In this document: positions 52,053 through 61,050 of the stretch, piece after piece | Layout of the letters: each line of letters opens with the position of its first letter | Numbering within the stretch: the first letter of the stretch is position 1 | NCBI RefSeq assembly: GCF_000241325.1 | Contig: NZ_BAEI01000044.1 | Span: 1 to 64,000, forward strand | From: Gordonia polyisoprenivorans NBRC 16320 = JCM 10675 | GTDB lineage: Bacteria > Actinomycetota > Actinomycetes > Mycobacteriales > Mycobacteriaceae | Length of the DNA: 64,000 nt | Direction: 5' to 3' | The notes under the pieces: model-generated | Database searches by the model: none | What the model saw: only the letters and a program-made list of their open reading frames with translations | Told to the model about the DNA's origin: nothing | Made by a program: the position numbers and the translations under genes

Positions 52053-54038
52053 TCATTCGGGATCGCGAGGAGCCCTGACCTCACCGACCACGGTTTCGTA
52101 GAAACCGTTGACCAGGGTTGTCATGGCGTGGACAAAACCCTTGTCCGAGGATCGCTTGGACCCCATCGGTAGCTCGAGTGTCACCGTGAACTCGCGGATG
52201 TCCTTTCCGGGCGGCGGGAGAATCGCATCCGTGCTGTCCCGAAGTCCTTCGAGTAGCGCGGACGCCGACTCGGTCCGGCTGCCCAACTGATGAGCTGTGA
52301 CGCGCACACCAGGGGGCGCCTTGTCCAGCTGTCGGATGAGCCAATTCACTTTCGTGGACGGCCTGCCTGCGCGTGGGGCAGGCACTCGTGTCGAGCAGCT
52401 GATCCTCTCGCGGGCCAGGTTGGCGTGATAGACGATCGGTGAGACCGCTCCCGACACGCGCAGGGTGCCGAACAGCTCGCCGGAGTCCGCGAGTTGCTTG
52501 GCCCGGCTGACAGCGTCGACGTGGGCGGCCGCCGGGCGGGCGATAACCTCGTGGCCGGTCAGTGAACTGAGCTGAAACGCCAGGTGTTTCCCCAATTGAT
52601 CGAACCGGCGACATACGTCCGCGGTGGCGGCATCGCCCGAGGACAGCGTGCTGTTCTTCACGCCTTCCCGGACCTTCACCCAATGCTTGCCCATGTCGTC
52701 GAAAACACACATGCCCGACCGCTGGTCACACCCGTAGCGGAGATACTCGGCGAGAACACGCGCACGCGTGCGGTCATCGACCCCGACGTGTGCGCTCACG
52801 ACGGAAGCCTCGGCCAAGACCTGCTCCCACGAGAGGTGCCGCAATGCGACCGTGCGGAGCTGACGCGCGTCAACCGTCACCGGCAGGTCATCGGCGGTCG
52901 GCATGATGTCGCAACTGATCGTGATCACCGCATCAAAACCCTTGGCCCTGGCCAACTTCACGTAGGCCTCGACCTGATCGGCCTTCAACACCCCCTTGGC
53001 GGTCTTCACCTCCACCAACGCGGTCCACTGCTTGTCGCCGCGGGTCACCCGGATCAGTCCGTCCGGTCTGAGGTCCTGGTTCGCGTGGTTGAATCGGACC
53101 TCGGTGAAACACTCGATCTTGCCCCGGGGTCCCCCGGCCTGACCGACAATGCGTTTGCCGAACTCGGGGACGATCTCCATCACGGCCAGCGTCACCGCGG
53201 TAGCCCTCGTCTCCTGCTCGGTGGCCGAAGATGCTTTCTCGGCCGGGAACATTCGTGCCGACGTCCACCCCTCTGCGGTCGCCGATTCCAGGAGATACGG
53301 CGAGTGCCTGGTACGCCAGTCCGGAGAAATCCGAGCAACTCGCTTGCGCCGACGAATACTCACCTTGTTCTCGTCGTGGACGACCGAGCTCTCGGCGGAG
53401 GGCTCGACCAGCGCCGATGCCTTGTCCGTCTCGTCGGCGGCCTCCTGTGGATCGTCGACCTCAACCCCGAAATCGGTGACGAGAGCCGCCAACCCGTCCC
53501 GATATCCCTGGCCGACGGCGCGCAGCTTCCATCCACTGTCATGTCGGTACAGTTCGCCGACGATGAGCGCACGTTCCTCTGTGAACCCGTCGAGTTCACT
53601 CCGGATGATCGGTGTCGAATTCGCCTGATCGCCACCGAGATCCACGTCGATGTCCAGCGAACCGGCCAGACCGAAGTGCTCCCCCGACTCGGCATCGACG
53701 CTGGCAGCGATGACGACTCGGTCGACGTGGTCCGGAAGCCGAGCGATATCCAGTGCCACCGCCCCGGCCGGATTCGTGGCATCGTCCGACGAGTCCGTCT
53801 CCGGTCGGTCGACCAGGAGGCGTACGGCGCCGTCGATTCCCACCGGCTGGTTGTAGAAGACGAGATCGTCACCGGACTGCACGCTTCCCGCCGAGCCCAA
53901 TACGAGCACACTCGCGTCCACCGCCGTGAGAGCGCTTGGCGGCGATACCCTGATCGTCACTTCCAGCGTGGGGTCGGGGTCACCGAAGAAGTCTGCGACC
54001 CGAACATTTGCACCTTTTGCCAGAAGATGTGTCGGCAT
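52053..54038 (-). CDS. TerD domain fused to a PD-(D/E)XK nuclease-like domain
   Basis: A 661-residue protein. Residues 1-190 form a TerD domain (calcium-binding stress fold: start LLAKGANVRVADF, GLAGSLDIDVDLGG, EERALIVGELYRHDSGWKL region). A charged linker (195-235) follows. Residues about 275-375 hold a nuclease core: PD at 325-326, E343-V-K345 (TALVEVKT), and QVEAY at 355-359. The last ~280 residues are unassigned. Known TerD fusions to nucleases were noted in comparative studies of Ter stress systems. No other ter gene is adjacent. Function could be DNA processing or phage defence. Confidence 0.78.
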   Translation of the reverse strand: MPTHLLAKGANVRVADFFGDPDPTLEVTIRVSPPSALTAVDASVLVLGSAGSVQSGDDLVFYNQPVGIDGAVRLLVDRPETDSSDDATNPAGAVALDIARLPDHVDRVVIAASVDAESGEHFGLAGSLDIDVDLGGDQANSTPIIRSELDGFTEERALIVGELYRHDSGWKLRAVGQGYRDGLAALVTDFGVEVDDPQEAADETDKASALVEPSAESSVVHDENKVSIRRRKRVARISPDWRTRHSPYLLESATAEGWTSARMFPAEKASSATEQETRATAVTLAVMEIVPEFGKRIVGQAGGPRGKIECFTEVRFNHANQDLRPDGLIRVTRGDKQWTALVEVKTAKGVLKADQVEAYVKLARAKGFDAVITISCDIMPTADDLPVTVDARQLRTVALRHLSWEQVLAEASVVSAHVGVDDRTRARVLAEYLRYGCDQRSGMCVFDDMGKHWVKVREGVKNSTLSSGDAATADVCRRFDQLGKHLAFQLSSLTGHEVIARPAAAHVDAVSRAKQLADSGELFGTLRVSGAVSPIVYHANLARERISCSTRVPAPRAGRPSTKVNWLIRQLDKAPPGVRVTAHQLGSRTESASALLEGLRDSTDAILPPPGKDIREFTVTLELPMGSKRSSDKGFVHAMTTLVNGFYETVVGEVRAPRDPE

Positions 54039-54086
54039 TGCGACAATTTAGCCGCATCCCGGTCGTCACGGTGCCCCCCGATCGAT

Positions 54087-55019
54087 CTACAGATCGACAT
54101 GCACCCCGGTGAGCTTCTCCGCGCACTCCCACAGCTGCCGGCCCAGTACGGGGTCGGTGGCCTTCTCGGCCAACGGGATCTGGACCGGCGGGCCGCTGAA
54201 CCCGATGGCGCCGCGCGGGCCGTAGTACTGACCGCCGAGCACCGCCGGATCGGTGGCGGCACGCACGGTGATGAGCGCCCCGCCGGAGGCCTCCATGATG
54301 AAGGTGCGCCGCAGCCAGCGCAGTGACGGTGTGGTGAACAGCCACTGCAGGAGTGCGTTCTGATCGCGCATGACACCGGACTGTGTGGCGCCGGGATGCG
54401 CGGCGACCGACAGCGCGCGCTGCCCGGCGCGGGTGAGTCTCCGCTGCAATTCGACCGCGTACACCAGCTGGGCGAATTTGGCGCGGGAGTATGCACGTGC
54501 GGCGGTGAACCCGCGGTCCATGGTCAGGTCGTCGAAGTCGATCAGGCCCGCGCGATACACCTTGGAACCGACTGTCACGAAGCGCCCCGCCTCGGCGGCC
54601 GTCACCGCGCCGAGCAACAACCCGTTGAGCGCGTAATGACCGAGGAAGTTGGTGCCGAAGTCCATCTCGAAGCCGTCCACGGTGAGTTCGCGGCGCTGAC
54701 GCATCAGGCCCGCGTTGTCGACGACGAGGTCGATGACGGGATACTCGGCGCAGAGCTTGTCCGCGCACTCCCGAACCGACGCGAGATCGCTGAGGTCGAG
54801 GCGCGCGACGTCGAGGTCGGCGTCGGGCACGCTTGCCGCGATGGCCTCACGAGCGTCGGCGGCAGACCGCGGATTGCGGCAGGCCAACACCACCCGCGCA
54901 CCCAATCCGGCGAGCTGACGTGCGGTTTCCAACCCGATCCCGGAGTTGGCGCCGGTCACCACCGCCACCCGTCCGTGCTGCGAGGGGGCATCCGCCAGAC
55001 CCCAACCTCTACCGCGCAT
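54087..55019 (-). CDS. short-chain dehydrogenase/reductase (retinol-dehydrogenase-like)
   Basis: A 310-residue SDR: AVVTGANSGIGLETARQLA, NAGLM, and AYSRAKFAQ as the Tyr-x-x-x-Lys pair with the catalytic Ser in TVGSKVY. The longer C-terminus fits protochlorophyllide-oxidoreductase/retinol-dehydrogenase-like SDRs common in mycobacteria. GGAGGGGCAACG precedes the ATG at 55019. Substrate unknown; it is divergent from a lipoprotein hydrolase. Confidence 0.85.
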   Translation of the reverse strand: MRGRGWGLADAPSQHGRVAVVTGANSGIGLETARQLAGLGARVVLACRNPRSAADAREAIAASVPDADLDVARLDLSDLASVRECADKLCAEYPVIDLVVDNAGLMRQRRELTVDGFEMDFGTNFLGHYALNGLLLGAVTAAEAGRFVTVGSKVYRAGLIDFDDLTMDRGFTAARAYSRAKFAQLVYAVELQRRLTRAGQRALSVAAHPGATQSGVMRDQNALLQWLFTTPSLRWLRRTFIMEASGGALITVRAATDPAVLGGQYYGPRGAIGFSGPPVQIPLAEKATDPVLGRQLWECAEKLTGVHVDL

Positions 55020-55119
55020 CGTTGCCCCTCCTGACCTGTGGTGTGCCCTTTGGGTATCACACAGCCGAAATGTCGGTGTCGGATGGGCGGTTCCGACACG
55101 ATGGCGACACAATGTGGAG

Positions 55120-56088
55120 GTGCCCACCGAGCGCGTACCCCCGTCGCCGTCGCGTGTCGCGCGAGTGCGGTCGACGCTCGCGTACGCGGTCGTGGCCCTG
55201 TGCGTCGTGCTCGGACTCGCGGCCTGCGCGGGCACCCATGATGCGGCGCCACCCCCGGTGCCCGTGGCACCCGCCGGACTCCGGATTCAGCGCATCGACT
55301 ACCCGGTGCCCCACGCCGATCCGACTCAGAACTGGATGGATCTGTATCTCCCCGACCATCAGCACCTGGGCCGGATACCGCTGGTGATCCTGATCCACGG
55401 TGGCGGATGGGGCAAGACCATCGGCGCAGGCAGCTTCAACGTCTTCGCCGCCACCGTCGCCGACCGCGGCGTGGCCGTACTCAACGTCGAGTACCGCCGT
55501 GTGGGCAGCGGCGGTGGCTGGCCGACCACGTTCTCCGACGTCGCCGCGGCCGTCAACGACATCCCGGTCGTGGCCCGGGACTACCCGATCATCGATGCGC
55601 GACGATCTGTGGTCGTCGGTCACTCGGCCGGCGCCCAGCTCGCGGTGTGGACCGCCACCCGCGACTACCGCAGCGTCGACGCCCTCGGCGTACCGGTGAG
55701 ATATCGGCCCGCGGTGGCGATGTCGATCGCCGGGCCGCTCGACATGCGTCGTGCCGCAGCGCTCGGCGACCGCAATGTGGTGCGGGTGCTCGGCGGCCCG
55801 CCGCAGCGGGTGCCGCGTCGGTACTCCGCTGTCGATCCGATCCAGAATCTCGACCCGCAGGTCCCGGTGATCGGGCTCGTCGGCAGCCTCGACACCACCG
55901 TGCCGGCGATTCTCACCCAGGACTACGTCACCGCCGACACCGCGGTCGGCGGCAATGCCCGACTCATAGTCTTTGCCGGACAAACCCATTCGTCGATCGT
56001 TTCGCCGTCGTCAAGAACCTTCGATCGCCTCGTTGACGAAATCGTCGCCGCCGTCGGCCTGACGGCACCGGCGCACGACGATCGTTGA
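55120..56088 (+). CDS. lipoprotein alpha/beta hydrolase (esterase)
   Basis: A 322-residue protein. A signal with lipobox LGLAAC near residue 30 shows export and lipid anchoring. The catalytic core has HGGGWG for the oxyanion hole, GHSAGAQ for the nucleophile and GQTHSSI for the histidine, as in BD-FAE/acetylesterase-type enzymes. The GTG at 55120 is used; GTG 55165 would also keep the signal. It ends just before a 79-bp hairpin element that could terminate the message. Confidence 0.8.
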   Translation: MPTERVPPSPSRVARVRSTLAYAVVALCVVLGLAACAGTHDAAPPPVPVAPAGLRIQRIDYPVPHADPTQNWMDLYLPDHQHLGRIPLVILIHGGGWGKTIGAGSFNVFAATVADRGVAVLNVEYRRVGSGGGWPTTFSDVAAAVNDIPVVARDYPIIDARRSVVVGHSAGAQLAVWTATRDYRSVDALGVPVRYRPAVAMSIAGPLDMRRAAALGDRNVVRVLGGPPQRVPRRYSAVDPIQNLDPQVPVIGLVGSLDTTVPAILTQDYVTADTAVGGNARLIVFAGQTHSSIVSPSSRTFDRLVDEIVAAVGLTAPAHDDR

Positions 56089-56104
56089 TCGAACGCCCCG
56101 CATA

Positions 56105-56183
56105 CGAATACAGATTCCACGCCAGCGGACCCTCGACCCCGAAAATCGGGGTTTTTCGGCCAACTTGGTGGAATCTGTATTCG
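56105..56183. repeat. 79-bp palindromic element, copy 2
   Basis: CGAATACAGATTCCAC at the left and its exact reverse complement at the right end, with an inner CCCGAAAATCGGG. It lies between convergent genes and matches 29621-29699 in length, ends and centre. No target-site duplication is obvious. Confidence 0.78.
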
Positions 56184-56226
56184 GATGACACAACCGCGGT
56201 GGTCGAGAGACCACCGGTGACACCGC

Positions 56227-57627
56227 TCAGGCGGGGACGGTTTCCTTCTGCTCGGGAGCGGCACTGAACTCCCCGGCCGGTGTGAACCGGGCCAGCACAT
56301 CGTCGGCGGGCTCGCCGGCCACCGCGGAGATGAAGCCCAACACGTCGTCGCGAGACTTCAACGACAGCAACGGATTCGGATCGGACAGCAGACCGAACAG
56401 GGCGGAGGCGATGTCGGTGTTCACCGCCGCTGCCGGGAACGCCAGCTCGAGGTGGGTGGCGAAGTCCGGATCGCCGAGATACAGACGGGTGACCTCGGTG
56501 GCCGCGTGACCACGCCGCTCCCAGTGCTTTTCGAACTCGGCGGTCAGCCAGTTCTCGTCGAGGGCGGCATCCGGGTCGTCGGCCAGCCGGGCGCGTGCCG
56601 CCTTCACCAGTTCGGCGACCTGGATGAGGGTGTTCGCCGCACCCTGACCCGCGACGGGGTCGACGGCGATCGCGGTGTCACCGATGGCGGCGACCACATG
56701 ACCACTCGCGGTGTGTCCGACGGCCTTACGAACCGTCGGAGTCACCGCGCCGGTCAGCCAGGAGTACGGATCGGACTCGATCACCTGCAGCCGCGAGACC
56801 ACCGGGGCGTCCTTCGGGAAGAACTTCTCGAAGATGTCGAGGACGGTCTGGCGCGCCGATCGCGCGTCGACGACGTTGTCGATGAGCGGCGCCCACTGCC
56901 CGTCGGGCTTGGCGAACACGATGAACGACCACGTCGATCCGGCATCCTTGTGCAGGAACGGGCCGACGAAGATCTCGCCGTTGTCGCTGTCGAGATTGAA
57001 CAGCGAGTGCTGCCCGCCCTCGCGCGAGCGGTAGGCGAATGTGTCCGGGCCGTGGTCGACACCCTCGAGGGTCACCTGGAGAAGCCGGCGCTGCGGCTCG
57101 TGATAATGCGTGCGCGATTCGTCGACCTCGAACAGCGCCGACAGGCCACCCTTGCCGGTGGCCACGAGGGTGACGTCGTGGGCGCCGGCGATCTCGTCGA
57201 GGCGAGCGGCGTCGACATGTCCCACCTCGAAACGCCCGCCACGGTCCAGGAAACGGCCGAGTCGGTCGTCGGCCCGCAGTCGGAGGTCCACCGCCTGCGC
57301 CACATAGCCGTAATCGGGATTGAATGCGAGCACGTCCGCGCGCTCGTCCCCACTGCCCGAATGCAGCCGAACGCTGATGCCGGTGGTGTTACCGACCTCG
57401 TAGAGATCCTCGATGATCTCCGCGTCCCACTCCCGCGGCTTGCCGAACAGCACGCCCACGCCCGTCGGCGGCACCTTGTCGCGGAGCTCTTCGCGGTTAC
57501 GGTCGCTGTAGAGGGTGACGTCGAAACCGGCGTCGGCGAACCCGAGCGCCGCGCTGGTCCCGGCGAGCCCAGCGCCCACCACCGCCACCGACCTCTTCCG
57601 CGCTTCCCCGTTGTGCTGATCTGTCAT
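56227..57627 (-). CDS. styrene/indole monooxygenase-like FAD protein (StyA family)
   Basis: A 466-residue flavoprotein: VAVVGAGLAGTSAALGFADAGFDVTLYSDR gives the FAD fold (here read in two blocks), PTGVGVLFGKP follows, and GDTAIAVDPVAGQGAANTL is the second FAD contact. StyA enzymes epoxidise styrene or indole using reduced FAD from a partner reductase (StyB), which is not encoded nearby. The C-terminal extension of about 50 residues is unusual. AAGGGAAGAGG precedes the ATG. Confidence 0.82.
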   Translation of the reverse strand: MTDQHNGEARKRSVAVVGAGLAGTSAALGFADAGFDVTLYSDRNREELRDKVPPTGVGVLFGKPREWDAEIIEDLYEVGNTTGISVRLHSGSGDERADVLAFNPDYGYVAQAVDLRLRADDRLGRFLDRGGRFEVGHVDAARLDEIAGAHDVTLVATGKGGLSALFEVDESRTHYHEPQRRLLQVTLEGVDHGPDTFAYRSREGGQHSLFNLDSDNGEIFVGPFLHKDAGSTWSFIVFAKPDGQWAPLIDNVVDARSARQTVLDIFEKFFPKDAPVVSRLQVIESDPYSWLTGAVTPTVRKAVGHTASGHVVAAIGDTAIAVDPVAGQGAANTLIQVAELVKAARARLADDPDAALDENWLTAEFEKHWERRGHAATEVTRLYLGDPDFATHLELAFPAAAVNTDIASALFGLLSDPNPLLSLKSRDDVLGFISAVAGEPADDVLARFTPAGEFSAAPEQKETVPA

Positions 57628-58047
57628 GTGTTGTCCTCTTCCCTTGTCGACCTCGTGGTCCGCTCGGATTCGACGTCGCGGGTCAGGCGTCGCAAGTCGC
57701 CCGAGCGGGCAGGTGCGAGTCAGGGTGCCGGGTCCTCAGGAACGGCAAAAGGATTTCGTTCAGTGCAATCTCATCGGTCGCCTGCAGGGAAAGATGAGGT
57801 CAGGGCGACGTGCATCAGAAGAGCACATGTCGGATTCGCGAAATTCATGTGATGTTGTTCACTTGGGAACGTACGTCCAGAATTGTCTCAGCGACCCGCA
57901 AGGTGGCGCTGATACTGTGACGCTTGATCACGGATAGATCACGACGGTCTTCGGATGCGACGCCGCGTCCGCACGTCGGCGGTGTCGCGGACCACCCCGC
58001 GCGACGTGGCGATCATCCGTCCCGAGCAGCCGTTCGAGAGTTGAGGA
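57628..58047. other. long divergent promoter region
   Basis: A 420-bp stretch between the StyA-like gene and the acyltransferase gene. It holds a CRP-like dyad at 57848-57863 and an unremarkable 36-codon ORF at 57827-57937 without a good SD. Nothing else is convincing. Confidence 0.5.
57848..57863. promoter_or_regulatory. candidate CRP/GlxR-type site
   Basis: TGTGA-N6-TCACT matches TGTGA-N6-TCACA in all but one base. It lies about 185 bp upstream of the acyltransferase start and 220 bp upstream of the StyA-like start. Confidence 0.4.
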
Positions 58048-59286
58048 ATGACGACAGCACTCACGCGCGCGACCACCACCGGCGTGCAGACGCAGGCACC
58101 TTCGGCCAGCGCCCCGTCCGTCGGGCAGCGCTCCAAGCGGGCCTACCTGCACCACGTCGACCTCATCCGCGCGACGACGTTCTCCCTCGTCATCTTCGTA
58201 CACTGCCTCACCCAGACCACCGACGAGTTCACCAGCCTGCCGGTCAACACCACCTCGATGCTGTTGCACTTCACCCGCAACACCTTCTTCGCGCTCACCG
58301 GCTTCGTGCTGATGTACCAGAACTTCGACAAGCGTGACTTCTCGACGTTCGCCTTCTGGCGTCGGCGCATCAAGCTCGTCATCTTCCCCTACGTGATCTG
58401 GTCGTTCATCTACTGGGTCGTCGAGGACATGTGGGTACACGGACGGCTACGCGAGGTCCCGACGAGCCTCAACGAGTTCGGCAAACTCGCGATGTGGGGC
58501 CTGTCGGGCTTCCAGATGTACTTCCTGTTCGTGATGTTGCAGGTCTATCTACTCTTCCCGTTGGTCCTGTGGCTGGTGCGGGCGACCGTGGGCAAGCACA
58601 AGTGGGTGCTGCTGGCCAGCCTCGCCGCGCAACTCGCGATCACCGCCACCATCACCTATTGGGAACCGCCGGCCTCGATCGCCACCTACTGGTGGCACAA
58701 CTACGCGACCTTCATCCCGTACCAGTTCTTCATCCTCTACGGTGCGGTCGCCGCAGTGCATCGTGAAGAGATCGGGCGCTGGCTCTCCGGAAAGGGCTGG
58801 TGGCTGTTCGGCGCGCTGCTGGCCACGGCCGCCCTCGCCTTGGGTACGTACCTCTACGGGGTGTGGTACGACGGAAAGCCGGTGCACGACAACAACTCCG
58901 CGTTCTACCCCGCGCTCGTGCCGTTTCTCGTCGTGGCGATGACGTGCCTGTATGCGGTGGCCGCGCATTGGGGTGAGCACTGGCGCGAGATGACGCCTCG
59001 GTTCGCCCGCGCGGTCTCGTTCGCCTCCAACCGGTCCTTCAGCGTGTTCCTCTGCCACGTACTGGTGTTGTTCTTCATCCTGTACCCGCAGATGAACGGC
59101 AGGCCCGCGATGCTGGTTCTCATCGGCGAGCCCTGGAGCACCTTCGTGGTGTACCTGCTGACCCTGGCCGGCTCGCTGCTTCTCGTCGAGATACTGCGTC
59201 ACCTTCCCGGCTCGCTCTACGTCACCGGACGCCCACGCTTGCCGATCCCGATGCCGTGGCGTCGGAACCGGGCCTCGCAGAGCTGA
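58048..59286 (+). CDS. acyltransferase 3 family membrane protein
   Basis: A 412-residue protein with about ten membrane helices (HVDLIRATTFSLVIFVHCLTQ in the first, with the conserved His). Acyltransferase 3 proteins put acetyl or succinyl groups on surface glycans or lipids. The last 25 residues are basic and cytoplasmic. GAGTTGAGGA precedes the ATG. A GDSL hydrolase gene follows 80 bp on, a pairing often seen with O-acetyl chemistry. Confidence 0.82.
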   Translation: MTTALTRATTTGVQTQAPSASAPSVGQRSKRAYLHHVDLIRATTFSLVIFVHCLTQTTDEFTSLPVNTTSMLLHFTRNTFFALTGFVLMYQNFDKRDFSTFAFWRRRIKLVIFPYVIWSFIYWVVEDMWVHGRLREVPTSLNEFGKLAMWGLSGFQMYFLFVMLQVYLLFPLVLWLVRATVGKHKWVLLASLAAQLAITATITYWEPPASIATYWWHNYATFIPYQFFILYGAVAAVHREEIGRWLSGKGWWLFGALLATAALALGTYLYGVWYDGKPVHDNNSAFYPALVPFLVVAMTCLYAVAAHWGEHWREMTPRFARAVSFASNRSFSVFLCHVLVLFFILYPQMNGRPAMLVLIGEPWSTFVVYLLTLAGSLLLVEILRHLPGSLYVTGRPRLPIPMPWRRNRASQS

Positions 59287-59366
59287 CCGGGCGCATCGCG
59301 AGCACCACGGCCGACGCCGGCCGATAGCCGCTCCGGGCGAGGCATTCCGTCCGCACAGCCGCGCGA

Positions 59367-60281
59367 ATGCACAATGGACCCGTGACGTCATCGGGGACAC
59401 ACCACACCACTCGGTACCTCGTCACGCTCCTGGTGATCCTCGCGGGTCTCGTCGCGGCGTGCGGCGCACCCGAATCGGCAGGCCCGGCATCACCGCCGCG
59501 TGGATCGCCCTCACCATCGGCGCCACCGACGAAGAAGTATGTGGCGCTGGGAAGTTCATATGCGGCGGGACCGGGTGGGACGCGGCTGACCGACAAGCGG
59601 TGCATGCGCTCGGCCGACAACTATCCCAGTCTGGTCGCGCGGCGCCTCGGACTCACACTCACCGACGCGAGTTGCTCGGGCGCCGTCGTGGCCGACGTCA
59701 TCGACCGCGCCCAACCGGGACGGGCGAGTCGACCACAGGTCGACGTGCTCACCCCCGACACCTCGCTGGTGACCGTCACGGTGGGCGGCAACAACATCCA
59801 CTACGTCGGTCGAGTCATGGCCTACAGTTGCCAGGCGGTCGGCCCGGTCGTCGGGGTACGACCCGACCACTGCAATGCCAAGCCCTCCCCACCACCGGGT
59901 GTGCGCGAATTCGCCCATCTCACCGACGATCTGGTCCGCATGCTGCGTGTGATCCACCAGCGTGCGCCGCGGGCGTCGGTCCTGTTCGTCGACTATCTCC
60001 CGCTCGTCGACGGCACGCAGTGCGACCTGCTGCCCTTGACCACCGAGCAGCAGGCCGAAACCGACGCCGTGTATCGCGGGCTGAACGCCGCCATCACGAC
60101 CGCGTCGAAACGCGGTGACGCGCGCGTCGTGGCGGTGTCGACGGCCGGGCGAGACCACGGGGTGTGCTCACCGGTTCCGTGGCTGCTCGGATACCAGGGG
60201 CCGGCCCCCTATCACGAGACTCCGGCGGGCAAGGTGGCAATCGCCGACTTGGTGTCCGAATCGGCGCGCGGCACAACCTGA
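59367..60281 (+). CDS. SGNH/GDSL-family lipoprotein hydrolase
   Basis: About 304 residues. The signal ends in the lipobox LVAAC near residue 32. The SGNH blocks are ALGSSYAAGPG (nucleophile Ser), VTVGGNNIHY (Asn) and PYHETPAGK (His). It acts outside the membrane on esters, possibly lipid or O-acyl groups. The ATG at 59367 or GTG at 59382 are both possible; neither has a strong SD. Its position after an acyltransferase suggests they modify and de-modify the same surface. Confidence 0.8.
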   Translation: MHNGPVTSSGTHHTTRYLVTLLVILAGLVAACGAPESAGPASPPRGSPSPSAPPTKKYVALGSSYAAGPGGTRLTDKRCMRSADNYPSLVARRLGLTLTDASCSGAVVADVIDRAQPGRASRPQVDVLTPDTSLVTVTVGGNNIHYVGRVMAYSCQAVGPVVGVRPDHCNAKPSPPPGVREFAHLTDDLVRMLRVIHQRAPRASVLFVDYLPLVDGTQCDLLPLTTEQQAETDAVYRGLNAAITTASKRGDARVVAVSTAGRDHGVCSPVPWLLGYQGPAPYHETPAGKVAIADLVSESARGTT

Positions 60282-60309
60282 TCGGCACTACAGAACCGGA
60301 TCGTCGCCG

Positions 60310-60912
60310 TCACCATCCGGTCACCGCCGTCACCAGTGCTCTGGGTCGTGCGAGCAGCGCCTCACGGATCACGTTGCGCGCCTGCGTGATCACCGAGCAC
60401 TCGCACCGCGCATCCACACCGGTGGCGTCGACACCGAGACTGCGGCACAACGCAATCGCACGCGGGATGTGGAAGTCCTGCGTGATGAGCACCGGACGAT
60501 CGACGCCGTACACCGTGCGCAGGCGTCGACAGGTGTCCGCGGTATCGAACCCCGCGGGATCGTCGACGATCACCCCCGACGGCACACCCCGCTGTTCGAG
60601 ATAGGCGCGCATCACCGCGGGCTCGTCACCGGCATCGGCAGAACCGTTGCCGGAGTTGATGATCCGACCAACCGCACCGGATCGGTACAGGTCCAGCGCG
60701 GTGTCGAGACGGCCCCGGACGTAGTCGCCGGGATCACCATCGGAGACCAGGGATCCGAAGACGACAACCGTCGAGCCGCGGGGCACCCGATCCGGCGCCA
60801 GCACACGACCATGGGCAGCGACGAACACCCATGTCGCCGCGATGGTGACGACGAGTTCGACGACGATCAGCGCCACCGGGATCGCACGCCGGGCCGCGCT
60901 CCGCAGATCCAC
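60310..60912 (-). CDS. YdcF/SanA-like (DUF218) membrane protein
   Basis: A 200-residue protein. One N-terminal membrane helix (RRAIPVALIVVELVVTIAA) and a DUF218 domain: VVVFGSLVSDGDPGDYVRGRLDTAL, INSGNGSADAGDEPAVM, and ITQDFHIPRAIALCRSLG. The SanA branch affects envelope permeability. The GTG at 60912 follows GGTGGGCGG; longer frames are shadows. It is convergent with the GDSL gene and divergent from WS/DGAT. Confidence 0.78.
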   Translation of the reverse strand: MDLRSAARRAIPVALIVVELVVTIAATWVFVAAHGRVLAPDRVPRGSTVVVFGSLVSDGDPGDYVRGRLDTALDLYRSGAVGRIINSGNGSADAGDEPAVMRAYLEQRGVPSGVIVDDPAGFDTADTCRRLRTVYGVDRPVLITQDFHIPRAIALCRSLGVDATGVDARCECSVITQARNVIREALLARPRALVTAVTGW

Positions 60913-61050
60913 CCGCCCACCGTAGCCCGACCCGCCAACGGGCACCCGGGACCTTTGGCCTGCGTCGATGGATCTCGTGTGGGCGCCTGCCGCAAGAGGC
61001 GGTAGTGTGATCCCAGCCACAGTTCGAGTCAGCAGGAGGGGGTGGCCCGC

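Noticed and set aside
57827..57937. 36-codon ORF in the long divergent promoter region
   Set aside because: No good SD, contains the CRP-like dyad and has no recognisable sequence; coding cannot be supported.
60290..60330. CCGGAT-N13-ATCCGG dyad between the convergent GDSL and YdcF-like genes
   Set aside because: Short arms, long loop and no T-rich tail; weak as a terminator.
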